A stretch of DNA of 64,000 nt from assembly GCA_963769045.1 (NCBI GenBank), contig CAVYKK010000013.1:62001-126000 (forward strand), given 5' to 3'. Of this stretch, positions 34,193 to 42,060 are shown piece after piece. Numbering within the stretch: the first letter of the stretch is position 1; each line of letters starts with the position of its first letter. The position numbers and the translations under genes are program-made. The stretch comes from Methanocella_A sp963769045 (GTDB lineage Archaea > Halobacteriota > Methanocellia > Methanocellales > Methanocellaceae). The notes below the pieces were generated by a model. That model saw only the letters and a program-made list of their open reading frames with translations. It was not told the origin of the DNA and ran no database searches.

Positions 34193-34342
34193 CTAAGCGC
34201 GACCATCGTCAGGCTGGCGTGCCGGACAGCCGAACGCCAGCATCGACCTGACCATGCTGCAATAGCCACTCTGCTTGCCTCTCTGCCGCCCGTTTGACCG
34301 GTACGGGCAGCCATCGTTATCGCATTCTCTTTCGGGTGACAT
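34193..34342 (-). CDS. Small cysteine-containing protein, 49 residues, unknown
   Basis: ATG 34342 follows GGTGAGTAACGGC, whose GGTGA fits the archaeal ribosome binding consensus, and a TATA-like ttatatat lies at about 34374-34382 on the minus strand. The product (start MSPERECDNDGCPYRSNGRQ, then GKQSGYCSMVRSMLAFGCPAR) has four cysteines and many basic residues, suggesting metal or nucleic-acid binding. I do not recognise a family. Promoter, binding site and frame agree, but no comparison is possible here. Confidence 0.4.
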   Translation of the reverse strand: MSPERECDNDGCPYRSNGRQRGKQSGYCSMVRSMLAFGCPARQPDDGRA

Positions 34343-34413
34343 GCCGTTACTCACCGATCTTCCTTGGGGACGGGGATATATAACATGATGCCGTGTGCGT
34401 CCCGAAACTAATC

Positions 34414-34650
34414 GAGGTCGCAGAGGTTCCGAGAGGTTGGAGGCCACATAGGTTTGCGAGAGGTCACAGAGCTCAGCACAGAGGTCACAGAGGCCACAGA
34501 GGACGACACAGAGGACTTTTAAGGAAAAGGCTGGTTGGAGCCCTGTTATTAAAGCAAACCTCTGTGCATACCTCTGTGGCCTCTGTGACCTCTGTGCTGA
34601 TCTCTGTGACCTCTTGTAACCTCCGTGACCTTGGGAGGCCTCTGAGGCCT
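34414..34650. repeat. Inverted repeat of CACAGAGG words, copy 2
   Basis: The left arm (GAGGTCGCAGAGG onward) and the right arm (ending GGCCTCTGAGGCCTC) are made of the same GGTCACAGAGG/GGCCACAGAGG words as at 5099-5293. The non-paired centre is also related: both copies have TTTTA-GGAAAA-GGCTG, a short GGGA/GGAG-CCC stretch, ATTAAA and CAAACCTCTGTG in that order. This shows descent from one element of about 200-240 bp. It abuts the stop codon of the XRE-CBS gene. Confidence 0.8.
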
Positions 34651-35207
34651 CACTTGTTCAGGAGGCGCATGAGGTCATACTTGGTAATCACGCCGATGGC
34701 TTTGCCGAGTTCCATGACCAGCACGGCGTGGTAGGACTCTAAAAGGTGTGAGATCGTGCCCATGTTGGTGCTCGGGGATACGGCGGGGAACGAGTCTTCC
34801 ATGAGGGCCCGGACCTTCGAGTTGCTGATGCTGCTCAGGTCTTCGCTGCCCATGGCCTGCACGACGACGTTCTCCGATATGCTGCCGACGGGCACGCCTG
34901 AGTCGATGACCGGCAGCTGCGAAAAGCCGTGCTTCTCCATCAGCTTGACAGCATGGTCGACCGTATCCGAGGCAGATACCGCGATCACCGGGGCGGTCAT
35001 CAGGTCCTTGGCCGTGACGCGGCTGCGCTCCATCTCGTCCAGCGCCGTGATGATACTCCGCAGCGTCGACAGCCTGGGGTCTACGTCGCCCGCCTCGATC
35101 CTCGCGATCAGGGGCTGGCTGACATTAGCCTTCTCGGCCAGCGCACTCTGGGTCAGCCCGAGCTTCATCCGTAGCCGCTTGATGCTTTCCGGAGTAGGCA
35201 ATTCCAT
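34650..35207 (-). CDS. XRE-family regulator with paired CBS domains
   Basis: The 185-residue protein has an N-terminal XRE helix-turn-helix (ESIKRLRMKLGLTQSALAEK, then VSQPLIARIEAGDVDPRLST; residues 7-50). Two CBS domains follow (KDLMTAPVIAVSASDTVDHA with GFSQLPVIDSGVPVGSISE, then LESYHAVLVMELGKAIGVIT). CBS pairs bind adenosine nucleotides such as AMP, ATP or SAM, so the regulator probably senses energy or cofactor state. This HTH-CBS fusion is common in euryarchaea. It stands alone, between two different inverted-repeat elements. Confidence 0.9.
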   Translation of the reverse strand: MELPTPESIKRLRMKLGLTQSALAEKANVSQPLIARIEAGDVDPRLSTLRSIITALDEMERSRVTAKDLMTAPVIAVSASDTVDHAVKLMEKHGFSQLPVIDSGVPVGSISENVVVQAMGSEDLSSISNSKVRALMEDSFPAVSPSTNMGTISHLLESYHAVLVMELGKAIGVITKYDLMRLLNK

Positions 35208-35252
35208 GATCGACTAAAGTGCCACGCGGCCTAATATATTTATGCATCGGAG

Positions 35253-35368
35253 CATTGGACACGGAGAACACAAAGGGCACAAAGGGCACAAAGGATGCGA
35301 GCCGGTAGCAATATGAAACCAATGCCCCTTAGTGCCCTTCTTGGCCTTAGTGCCCTTTGTGTCCAATG
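35253..35368. repeat. Inverted repeat of GGCACAAAGG words, copy 1
   Basis: CATTGGACACGGAGAACAC at 35253 pairs with GTGCCCTTTGTGTCCAATG ending at 35368. Between the ends, each arm has two or three (A)AAGGGCAC words, and the loop contains GGATGCGAGCC. It lies between divergent promoters (XRE-CBS gene and the plus-strand surface protein), so it cannot serve only as a terminator. A near-identical element is at 36991-37093. Confidence 0.8.
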
Positions 35369-35462
35369 TTTATAAATTTGGAAATATATATATAATTGAG
35401 GGGCGAAGAATAGGCTTGAGGCCGGTTACAGGTTTTACCTTTGCCCTGCATCCGTCGTGGAA

Positions 35463-36992
35463 ATGTTCAGCATTAAACGTCACGTGCTCTTACCGGGGCT
35501 TTTTACCGCCATCCTCCTGGCCCTTGCCGCCGGCGGGGCACAGGCGGCGAACGATAATCGTACTGGTTACCTTCAGCCGAGCCCTACTGCAACTGCGGAT
35601 AGTCTGTCCAATGGCCTCAGTTCAGGCTACATTGCCATACAGGGTTATGTCAGCGAAGCGCCGGATATCAGGGACCGTCCGGGTCTCTTGATACCGGTCG
35701 CCGGGACACGCATCTATTTCATCCAGAACAACGTGGTCGTAACTTCCACTATCTCCAACGCGATTGGCTTCTACTCGGTGTCCGTGCCGGCGGGCAACGA
35801 CTATACGGTGGTGGCGACCGCCACAGGCTTCCAGTCACGCATATTCCAGGCCGACTTCCCGGTATCGATGACCTATGACATCGGCCTTACGCCGATCCCT
35901 TTCAACGGGTTCGTGCCTTACGCGCTGTACCCGGTGCTGGAGACAAGCCCGGGCAGGGAGTTCGAATGTGTGTTGATCGTAGAAAATTTCCAGGTGATCG
36001 ACCAGATGGTGACCTTCACTGTCGTAACACCTCCCAACATGATGGCCTGGTTTCCGGACGGCGAGGCCATGATGATACGCTCCGGGGACAGGAATGAAAT
36101 AGCCTTCAAGATGAAGTACGTCGGGAACTCGTATGGGCCGCAGGTGGTGAAGGTGACCGTGAATGGCGGCGCCTATTTTGCGGAAATACCCGTGGTAGTC
36201 ATCGTCAAGGACCTGCCGTTCGAGGAGATCAGCTTCTGGTCTTACTCGCCGGAAAAGATCGCCAAGCCGGGGGACACTGTTAACTTCATCATCAACGCCG
36301 AGAACAAGTACGCCCTGGATAAAGACTTACAGCTGGACATCGAGAAGCCGGACGGCTGGACGGTCACGACCGGGAACGGCTCGGAACTTTATATCCCCGA
36401 TGCCAAGATCGGCAGCTCATATCTATGGGCCTATATTCCTGACGACACGCTTCCGGGGAATTATACTATCAACCTGACACTGCGCGGCCAGGGCGTCAAG
36501 TCAAACAAGCTGATGCTCAAGGTCCGGGTCCAGGGTATGCCGCTGTATGACGCGATCATCAAGGGGCAGAACAGGACGATAGAGGGATACCCGGAACTGG
36601 ACCTTATGGCCGGGGAGTCCTTCGAGCTGCCGGTACGCATATACAATATCTGGGATTTTCCTGTCTCCATCCAGGCGTCTGCCGAGATCGGCGACAACTG
36701 GCCGTATTACGTCAATGGTATCCCTAACGGGCATGTAACAGTTGAGCCTGGCAGAGCACAGGAATTTACCGTCAGGTCCAGGGTGCCAAATGGCACTGCC
36801 GGCAATTTTACCGCCCGGGTCTACCTGGAGTCTTCGGGGCAGGACATGACGCTGCAGGCGTTGATTAGTGTGCCTGCGCCGCCGGCCCCGACACAGAATC
36901 ACGACTGGGAGGGCCTCGCCCTGACCGGTGTGACGGCCATAACGATCGCCCTGACGCTGGCCGCTTCAGTCGTCAGGCGGCTAAAGCCGTAG
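35463..36992 (+). CDS. Secreted surface protein with CarboxypepD_reg-like and NEW3-like domains
   Basis: About 509 residues. The signal peptide is RHVLLPGLFTAILLALAAGG then AQA. A carboxypeptidase-regulatory-like repeat follows (VAGTRIYFIQNN...IGFYSVSVPAGNDYTVVATATGFQ). Next come two or three NPCBM/NEW3-like beta-sandwich domains typical of archaeal surface proteins (PGREFECVLIVENFQVIDQM; KPGDTVNFIINAENKYALDK; GESFELPVRIYNIWDFPVSI). The C-terminal anchor helix is TGVTAITIALTLAASVVRRL. ATG 35463 is preferred; GTG 35457 adds two residues. Many N-x-S/T sites suggest glycosylation. The stop codon overlaps the first base of the 36991 inverted repeat. Confidence 0.8.
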   Translation: MFSIKRHVLLPGLFTAILLALAAGGAQAANDNRTGYLQPSPTATADSLSNGLSSGYIAIQGYVSEAPDIRDRPGLLIPVAGTRIYFIQNNVVVTSTISNAIGFYSVSVPAGNDYTVVATATGFQSRIFQADFPVSMTYDIGLTPIPFNGFVPYALYPVLETSPGREFECVLIVENFQVIDQMVTFTVVTPPNMMAWFPDGEAMMIRSGDRNEIAFKMKYVGNSYGPQVVKVTVNGGAYFAEIPVVVIVKDLPFEEISFWSYSPEKIAKPGDTVNFIINAENKYALDKDLQLDIEKPDGWTVTTGNGSELYIPDAKIGSSYLWAYIPDDTLPGNYTINLTLRGQGVKSNKLMLKVRVQGMPLYDAIIKGQNRTIEGYPELDLMAGESFELPVRIYNIWDFPVSIQASAEIGDNWPYYVNGIPNGHVTVEPGRAQEFTVRSRVPNGTAGNFTARVYLESSGQDMTLQALISVPAPPAPTQNHDWEGLALTGVTAITIALTLAASVVRRLKP

Positions 36993-37093
36993 CATTGGAC
37001 ACAAAGGGCACGAAGGCCACAAAGGGCACGAAGGATGCCCGGTTCGTAGCCTTTGTGCCCTTTGTGCCCTCCGTGCCCTTTGTGTCTAATGCT
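36991..37093. repeat. Inverted repeat of GGCACAAAGG words, copy 2
   Basis: AGCATTGGACACAAAGGGC at the left and GCCCTTTGTGTCTAATGCT at the right enclose (G/A)AAGG-CAC words and a ten-base loop, ccggttcgta. It is exactly placed between convergent genes and contains part of both stop codons (TAG 36990-36992 and the complement of 37086-37088). A role as bidirectional terminator here is plausible. Confidence 0.8.
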
Positions 37094-37589
37094 CGAATTT
37101 GGACACAGTTACGCTGTTGATATCGGCATTCAGGATGAGGTCGAAGGGGACCTTGTCCTCCCAGCCGGCCTTAGCGAACATGTCCATGAAGCAGACGCCG
37201 ATCACCTTGCCGCCGGGCTTAAGCGTCTTCTTGATGATGTCGTTCGTGCCCTCCGGGCCTATTGTGCACTGGGGCATCGAGATACCGCCCAGCAGCACGA
37301 CGTAGTCGGCGCCCTGGGGATCCACGAGGCCGCCGATCTGCATGCCGATGCCATCGACCATCCAGACCGCCCGGGTATCGTCCAGGATACCGTCCGGGAC
37401 CAGTACCATGGCCGGCCGGTCCTCCCGGAGGGTGTACGCGAACAGCTCGACGAACGGGACGCAGGTGCCCGCACATCCGATGAATAGTATCTTTTTAGGA
37501 GCGTCAAGCCCCAGCCCCTTCATCGTGGACCTGAACATCTTCAGCATGCCCGAAAGGCCTTTTCCCGACTCTACTACCTTTTTCTGCAT
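37086..37589 (-). CDS. DUF2124 family protein
   Basis: The 167-residue protein starts MQKKVVESGKGLSGMLKMFR after GGAGTGAGC. It continues with APKKILFIGCAGTCVPFVEL, VPDGILDDTRAVWMVDGIGM, YVVLLGGISMPQCTIGPEG and KVIGVCFMDMFAKAGWEDKV. These are the conserved parts of DUF2124, a family restricted largely to methanogens. The Rossmann-like fold with conserved cysteines suggests cofactor binding, but no activity is known. It starts five bases after the nrpR stop, so the two form an operon, which might link it to nitrogen status. Confidence 0.85.
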   Translation of the reverse strand: MQKKVVESGKGLSGMLKMFRSTMKGLGLDAPKKILFIGCAGTCVPFVELFAYTLREDRPAMVLVPDGILDDTRAVWMVDGIGMQIGGLVDPQGADYVVLLGGISMPQCTIGPEGTNDIIKKTLKPGGKVIGVCFMDMFAKAGWEDKVPFDLILNADINSVTVSKFEH

Positions 37590-37594
37590 AAGGC

Positions 37595-38575
37595 TCACTC
37601 CATCGTTTTCAGCTCTTTTATGTTCATGACGGCGGCCAGCGGCATGATGCGGGTCTTGATGCCGCTCTCGTCCAGCGCTGCGAACGGGTTGATTCCGGAG
37701 TAGCTGGCAATGCCGCATTTCCCCAGCTCGACCGGCACGCCCAGCAGCGGCCGCACGTTCTCGCAGCCGGAGAAGACGCCGTTGATGTCTGCCTCTTTCA
37801 TCTCTCCGAGGAGCTCGAGCGCCCTGTCCCGTGCATTCTTGGGCACCTCGCGCACGTTGGCGAGCACGCTGCCGCTGCCTGTCTCGAGGAGCTTCATGAT
37901 CGACGTCATCTTCCGGGCCGTGAAGACGCTCATGGGGTTAATCGACGTGCCGCTATAGTCGATGATATCAGTAAAGCGCCTGACCTCGCCGTTCTCGATA
38001 CGGACGATGCCGCCGAACTTAATGTCCACCGGCAGCCCGCCCTTCAGCAGTACGCCATCGATGGTGATACTGCACACCGTCGCGACTGCGACCTGGCCCT
38101 CGGGCACATCGTTCTCCAGGATAGTCTGGCCCTCGTCGACGATCTTGATCCGCGGGCTGATGGCATAGCCGGCTTCCACGACTCGCCGGATGATCCCCAG
38201 CGCCTGCTCATAGCCGGACTTGGGGATATAGCAGAGGTTGACGGCCACGTTGCCCGAATTGGTACGGGGGTCGTAGGACGTCATGAACTCGATGTCCTTG
38301 ATCCTCGTGGAGACGAAGCCGAGACGATCCGTCACCAGGGCGTGCTTGAGCTCGTCCTCGCCCTGCGCCGTGAGCACCCGGCCCAGGTAGCCGTGCTTCT
38401 TCGTGAAGCCCCGCTCGTCCAGCATACGCAGGTGATAGCGGACGGCACGCTCGCCGAGGTTGTAGCCGCGGCGGTTCATCTCTTCCGCGATCTTCCTCGC
38501 ACCCATCTCGTCCGTGGACTCGCTCAATATACGTAGAATCTCGATAAGCTTCCGTTGTGTCTCCGCATCCGGCAT
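37595..38575 (-). CDS. nrpR: NrpR-type nitrogen regulation repressor
   Basis: The 326-residue protein has a winged helix (LIEILRILSESTDEMGARKI, RRGYNLGERAVRYHLRMLDE; residues 8-70) and one NrpR effector domain (ELKHALVTDRLGFVSTRIKD; FGGIVRIENGEVRRFTDIID; GSVLANVREVPKNARDRALE; IASYSGINPFAAL). NrpR represses nitrogen-assimilation genes in methanogens and is released by 2-oxoglutarate. Some lineages have two effector domains in one chain; this one has a single domain, as in split NrpRI/NrpRII systems. A TATA-like tttatatttta lies about 55 bases upstream. No nif or glnA gene is in the window. Confidence 0.9.
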   Translation of the reverse strand: MPDAETQRKLIEILRILSESTDEMGARKIAEEMNRRGYNLGERAVRYHLRMLDERGFTKKHGYLGRVLTAQGEDELKHALVTDRLGFVSTRIKDIEFMTSYDPRTNSGNVAVNLCYIPKSGYEQALGIIRRVVEAGYAISPRIKIVDEGQTILENDVPEGQVAVATVCSITIDGVLLKGGLPVDIKFGGIVRIENGEVRRFTDIIDYSGTSINPMSVFTARKMTSIMKLLETGSGSVLANVREVPKNARDRALELLGEMKEADINGVFSGCENVRPLLGVPVELGKCGIASYSGINPFAALDESGIKTRIMPLAAVMNIKELKTME

Positions 38576-38840
38576 CCTGTGCTCCGCTCCACCAATCTCT
38601 TTTTAACGTTCTACTCGACCTTTGCTCGTTTATATTTTACTATCGGCCGTAAAATACGTGACGCCCGCCGGTTAAATATTTTAAGGCCTGCGGCATTACG
38701 ACGCCGCGGTTGTCCGGTCAGGCCCGGAATACCAATACGTTTAAGACCAATCAGGTGATATTGGAGCGCCACCTATAGCAGGCCAATCAGTGTACCTGTA
38801 CGGTACTACCATTGTAATGGCCTGTACGGAGGAATGAAAA

Positions 38841-39281
38841 ATGGGATTATTTGATAAGGTATTCGGCGGCAACCAGCCCCAGAAAATGACCCCCCAGGAG
38901 GCGTTCACCGGCGTGATCATGTCGGCGGTGGCCTCGGACGGAGTGATCACCCAGGAAGAAGCCATGAGCGTCATCGCTATCCTGTCCCGCATGAAACTCT
39001 ACCAGGGAATGAACGACGGCCAGATCAGGAAGATGCTGGACAAGACGGTCGACACACTGAAGAAGCAGGGCCCATCGCCGCTCATTGCCGGCGCCAAGGA
39101 GACGCTGCCCCCGGAGCTCCGTGACACGGCCTTTGCCACTGCGGCAGATTTAGTACTGGCAGACGGCGTGGTCGAGGACTCGGAGAAGAAGTTCCTCGAG
39201 GACCTGCAGAAGGCCATGGGCGTCTCGGATGACGTGGCGCTGAAGATCACCGAAGTCATGGTGATCAAGAACCGCGGTTAA
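38841..39281 (+). CDS. TerB-like protein
   Basis: The 146-residue, all-helical protein starts MGLFDKVFGG after a strong GGAGGAATGAAAA binding site. Its body is a TerB-type domain: EAFTGVIMSAVASDGVITQE and ATAADLVLADGVVEDSEKKF, each with the acidic D-G-x-(I/V) motif thought to bind metal. TerB-fold proteins occur in tellurite-resistance and stress systems but also alone with unknown roles; no other ter gene is here. It has no operon partner and is followed by repeat-rich intergenic DNA. Confidence 0.8.
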   Translation: MGLFDKVFGGNQPQKMTPQEAFTGVIMSAVASDGVITQEEAMSVIAILSRMKLYQGMNDGQIRKMLDKTVDTLKKQGPSPLIAGAKETLPPELRDTAFATAADLVLADGVVEDSEKKFLEDLQKAMGVSDDVALKITEVMVIKNRG

Positions 39282-39525
39282 GCCGCCAAGTTTCCAAGAA
39301 GAGACGCCAGGGCGCCAAGCTTTTTTATTATTTTAAGATGGCAAGAGTTGACTGATGACAGGAGCCCTGGCTATACATAAAAATGAAAAACAGGCATGGC
39401 AATTTGTCGCAGACCGCCAGGGCGCCCGCGCGCGCACGCATGCCATAGTACCGGCAATCAGTATCGGTTTTTTATTATAATTACCTGACAAAACACCGGT
39501 CATCGACAGATTCCTTTTAAAATTT
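39282..39525. other. Intergenic DNA with degenerate GGCGCCAAG words
   Basis: No gene is seen. GCCGCCAAG...GACGCCAGGGCGCCAAGC at about 39285-39321 and GACCGCCAGGGCGCCCGCG near 39414 resemble the words of the element at 1379-1596 but do not form a clean inverted repeat. A T-run after the first block could terminate the TerB gene. Confidence 0.4.
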
Positions 39526-39760
39526 GAGGTTAAGGAGGGCAGGGAGACAAGGGTGCTTGAGCCGAGGGAGCGGGAAGGAGATCAGGGAGACGGACGGTAA
39601 AAACGGAGGTTAAGGGGCAAAGGAGTCTAAGGAGCTTTTTCATAATCAGCCTCCTTAAACTCCTTGGCCCCTTAACCTCCGTTTTAAAAAATCGTTCTCC
39701 CTCAGCTCCTTCAGACTCCCCGGCTCAAGCACCCTCGTCTCCTTGCATTCCTTGGCCTCC
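39526..39760. repeat. Inverted repeat of GGTTAAGG / GGAGAC words
   Basis: The left arm begins GAGGTTAAGGAGGGCAGGGA and includes CAAGGGTGCTTGAGCCG and ACGGAGGTTAAGGGGC. The right arm answers with GCCCCTTAACCTCCGT near 39668, CGGCTCAAGCACCCTCG near 39720 and GGCCTCC at the end. The complementary blocks occur in the mirrored order, so the whole 235 bases folds as one long hairpin with a loop near 39640. It sits immediately outside cassette 1. Confidence 0.78.
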
Positions 39761-39831
39761 GGATTCGCAGGGCCCAGGAGTGCACCCGGATTTACATACG
39801 AATTGTTCTTGCTGTACGAACTTTGCGAGAA

Positions 39832-40155
39832 TCACCAGAAGCAGCGATGCCTCTTAATCAGCCTGGCAACGTTCATGCCCTGCGGCGTAATCGAATAAAT
39901 CCGTACACGGCAATTTCCGGCAGTCTCGCGCCTGACCAGCCCCAGGCCGATCAGCGAATCCTCCTGACGATACTTCTTGCCGTCCCCGCACAACGCACCG
40001 GCAACATTACCGCTCACCGTGCCGCTGCTCCGCGCGATATCGTAAATGCTATAGGGATAGTTACGATTATCATACAGGAAAACCAGTACCCTCGCCCGGT
40101 TACGGCTGCGGGACAACGAATGCATAACACGATAATAATCCGGCCACTCGCCCAT
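39832..40155 (-). CDS. Cassette 1 winged-helix regulator A
   Basis: The 107-residue protein starts MGEWPDYYRVMHSLSRSRNR. The winged helix is RARVLVFLYDNRNYPYSIYD, IARSSGTVSGNVAGALCGDG, and the wing LIGLGLVRRETAGNCRVRIY followed by SITPQGMNVARLIKRH. It has close relatives in cassettes 2 and 3 (WLTPQG-NVAR-LRKYGEN). No ligand domain is attached. It lies 20 bases downstream of regulator B, with which it is likely cotranscribed, divergently from the secreted-protein/permease genes. It probably regulates the cassette, alone or as a heterodimer with B (inference). Confidence 0.72.
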   Translation of the reverse strand: MGEWPDYYRVMHSLSRSRNRARVLVFLYDNRNYPYSIYDIARSSGTVSGNVAGALCGDGKKYRQEDSLIGLGLVRRETAGNCRVRIYSITPQGMNVARLIKRHRCFW

Positions 40156-40175
40156 ACTCTATGACTACCCCCGTT

Positions 40176-40508
40176 TCATTGTTTCGTTCGATACTGGTTC
40201 GCCGCCGCCGAGGCATTATAGCCTAAGGCAGTAACTGTATACATTACAGCATTTTGCATAGGCTCATGTTCACTGCGTGAGACCAGCCCCATGTTGACCA
40301 GCGAATACTCAGCCTGGAATTTACTACTACTACTACTACCATCCAGCGCCCCGTGTACATTACCATGGGATATGCCGAGCGCCCGTGCGAGTTCTCCGGC
40401 GCTGAAGTGCTCTCCGCTATGTTCAGCCAGGAAATTCAACACCCGCATATGCACATTGCTCCGGGCCAGCGCATGCAGTACCAGCACGATTTCAGGCTCA
40501 TCAGACAT
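40176..40508 (-). CDS. Cassette 1 winged-helix regulator B
   Basis: About 110 residues from ATG 40508 (MSDEPEIVLVLHALARSNVH). The winged helix is MRVLNFLAEHSGEHFSAGEL, ARALGISHGNVHGALDGSSS, and the wing YSLVNMGLVSRSEHEPMQNA, then VMYTVTALGYNASAAA. A run of five serines comes from a TAC trinucleotide repeat (about 40322-40337), absent in the paralogues of cassettes 2 and 3. The frame extends 24 codons upstream, but MSDEPE aligns with the other cassettes' starts. It probably binds the repeated CAGGT sites or its own promoter palindrome. Confidence 0.72.
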   Translation of the reverse strand: MSDEPEIVLVLHALARSNVHMRVLNFLAEHSGEHFSAGELARALGISHGNVHGALDGSSSSSKFQAEYSLVNMGLVSRSEHEPMQNAVMYTVTALGYNASAAANQYRTKQ

Positions 40509-40624
40509 ACCAAGAAAAATAAAAACGAATGCTTTGATAAACCTTATCTCACGATCATATAAGCGCCGGAAAAAAAACATGACTTATTTTCATTAATCGG
40601 AGAAATATTGACAGGACAGATGAA

Positions 40625-40669
40625 CAGGTGCTTACACAGGTATAGAACAGGTAAAGAACGTATAAATAG
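40625..40669 (+). promoter_or_regulatory. Cassette 1 promoter with CAGGT direct repeats
   Basis: CAGGTG (40625), CAGGTA (40637) and CAGGTA (40648) are spaced 12 and 11 bases, on one face of the helix, and end seven bases before the TATA-like gtataaatag (40660-40669). Cassette 2 has the same arrangement. They are likely operator or activator sites of the cassette regulators. Confidence 0.55.
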
Positions 40670-40695
40670 TCCGAGAAAAAATGTATTATTGGGCC

Positions 40696-40753
40696 GAGGG
40701 CTCACCGATACTACGCAAGACCTGTGAACCCTCGCTCCACCAATAATGGAGGG
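40696..40753 (+). ncRNA. Cassette 1 structured leader sequestering the Shine-Dalgarno
   Basis: The apical stem GAGGGctc...gaaCCCTC (40696-40733) has the loop sequence cGCAAGACc. A second stem, CTCCA (40735-40739) with TGGAG (40747-40751), buries the GGAGGG ribosome binding site. Cassettes 2 and 3 keep both stems with compensating changes. The predicted transcript start (about 25 bases after the TATA box) is right at the first stem. Confidence 0.6.
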
Positions 40754-40761
40754 ATAGAAAT

Positions 40762-41199
40762 ATGAAATACAAGTATTTAATACCAGTGTTGGTCGGCGCC
40801 ATGCTGGTAGCAACAATTGCGCCGGCATCTGCATCAACCTATGAACTGTCTCCTACCCAGTCGATGGTTTATCCGGGTAATAGCATATCTTGGTATGGAT
40901 CTTTCACAGATCCGTCGCAAGATGTTTCTGCGGGAGATAATTTTAAATGGTATAACTGGTGGTACCACAATGACGCCACTTATCAAGGGGCTCATACAGT
41001 AGGTGTCAGTTATGCATATAGCAACTCGGATAACTACATGGTACTCAGTTCGCACAGCCTTACATACCAACAGAGTTGGTCCGTTGATACGACGACCGGC
41101 AGCATATCCGGAAGTCCGACCTTTATGAAGAGGTACCACTCATCTGAGTATGGTGACGGTACCTCAACCACATCAGTAAAGACTGTATACCTGACGTAA
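40762..41199 (+). CDS. Cassette 1 small secreted protein
   Basis: The 145-residue protein has a signal peptide, start MKYKYLIPVLVGAMLVATIA then PASAS, nearly identical to those in cassettes 2 and 3. The mature part (about 120 residues) is Ser/Thr/Tyr-rich, lacks cysteine, and contains FKWYNWWYHND and VGVSYAYSNSDNYMV; it looks all-beta. Only the WYNWW motif is shared, with cassette 2. Signal conservation with mature-part divergence, plus dedicated permeases, resembles a secreted effector or bacteriocin with its immunity/export genes. That function is inference; the family is not recognised. A structured leader precedes it. Confidence 0.75.
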   Translation: MKYKYLIPVLVGAMLVATIAPASASTYELSPTQSMVYPGNSISWYGSFTDPSQDVSAGDNFKWYNWWYHNDATYQGAHTVGVSYAYSNSDNYMVLSSHSLTYQQSWSVDTTTGSISGSPTFMKRYHSSEYGDGTSTTSVKTVYLT

Positions 41200-41228
41200 T
41201 TAAAAACATATTTATTTTTTAGGGTTTT

Positions 41229-42060
41229 ATGTCCAACCTGTTGAATGTGGCGAAGAAGGAAATTGCCGATATCGTCGGCAACGTAAACGTTATTCTTATA
41301 CTCGTAGTCTACCTTTTTTTAATACTCTCTTCTGCTTTACACGCGTACGAATTGGTGTCAGCCGGGGGTTTAAGCGACAGTGAATTACTTGGAAAATGCT
41401 TGGCTGGTTGCATCGAATCTCATTAGTTCCTATGGGAGCATTATCGCAATCATGGTCGGCTTTTCGTCGATATCGAGCGAGAAAACGGGCAACGCCCTGG
41501 CCACGCTGACGGCGAAACCGCTATATCGCGATACGATCATCAACGGAAAACTGCTGACATGTACGGCGTTCATGCTGGCCGTTTTCGGAATGGCGGCAGC
41601 CCTGTACACCGCGGTTCTGCTAATCATTTGCGGCAATGCGATAAGCCCCGTAATTTACGATTACCTGTGCAGGCTGCCGTTCGTTCTGGCAATGTCGGCG
41701 ATGTTGGCGCTTTCGTATATGTCGCTATCCTTCCTGTTCCCCGTCCTGATTAAAAATCATGGCGTAGCATTATTGTCGACTGTTATTACGGTCATGATGC
41801 TTCGGGTGGTCATACCGACGGTCAGTTTCGCAGGTAACATGGAAATTTTAACACGGAGCGGCGATGTCTACAATTGGATCATACGATTATGTCCAGACAC
41901 TGCGTACTGGAACTTGATGGATGCGGGCCTGTATGACACGTCGATCAGCGCCCTGCAGGTCATGTCGAATTGCTGGACGGATATTGCAGACGTGTTGCTC
42001 TTCATAATAATCGTGTTAGTTATCACTTATGTTTCGTTTATCAGGAGGGATGTCATATAA
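41229..42060 (+). pseudogene. Cassette 1 ABC-2 permease, first subunit, frameshifted
   Basis: The first frame (41229-41426) gives MSNLLNVAKKEIADIVGNVN and one membrane helix, then stops. The frame shifted by one (from about 41380 to 42060) continues SSYGSIIAIMVGFSSISSEK and TAKPLYRDTIINGKLLTCTA, through five further helices. Its length of 832 is one more than the intact cassette 2 gene (831), so one extra base explains it. The A-run near 41394 is a candidate: removing one A gives LLGNAWLVASN. NosY-like ABC-2 permeases pair with a separate ATPase, which is missing here. It ends at a stop overlapped by the next gene. Confidence 0.75.
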
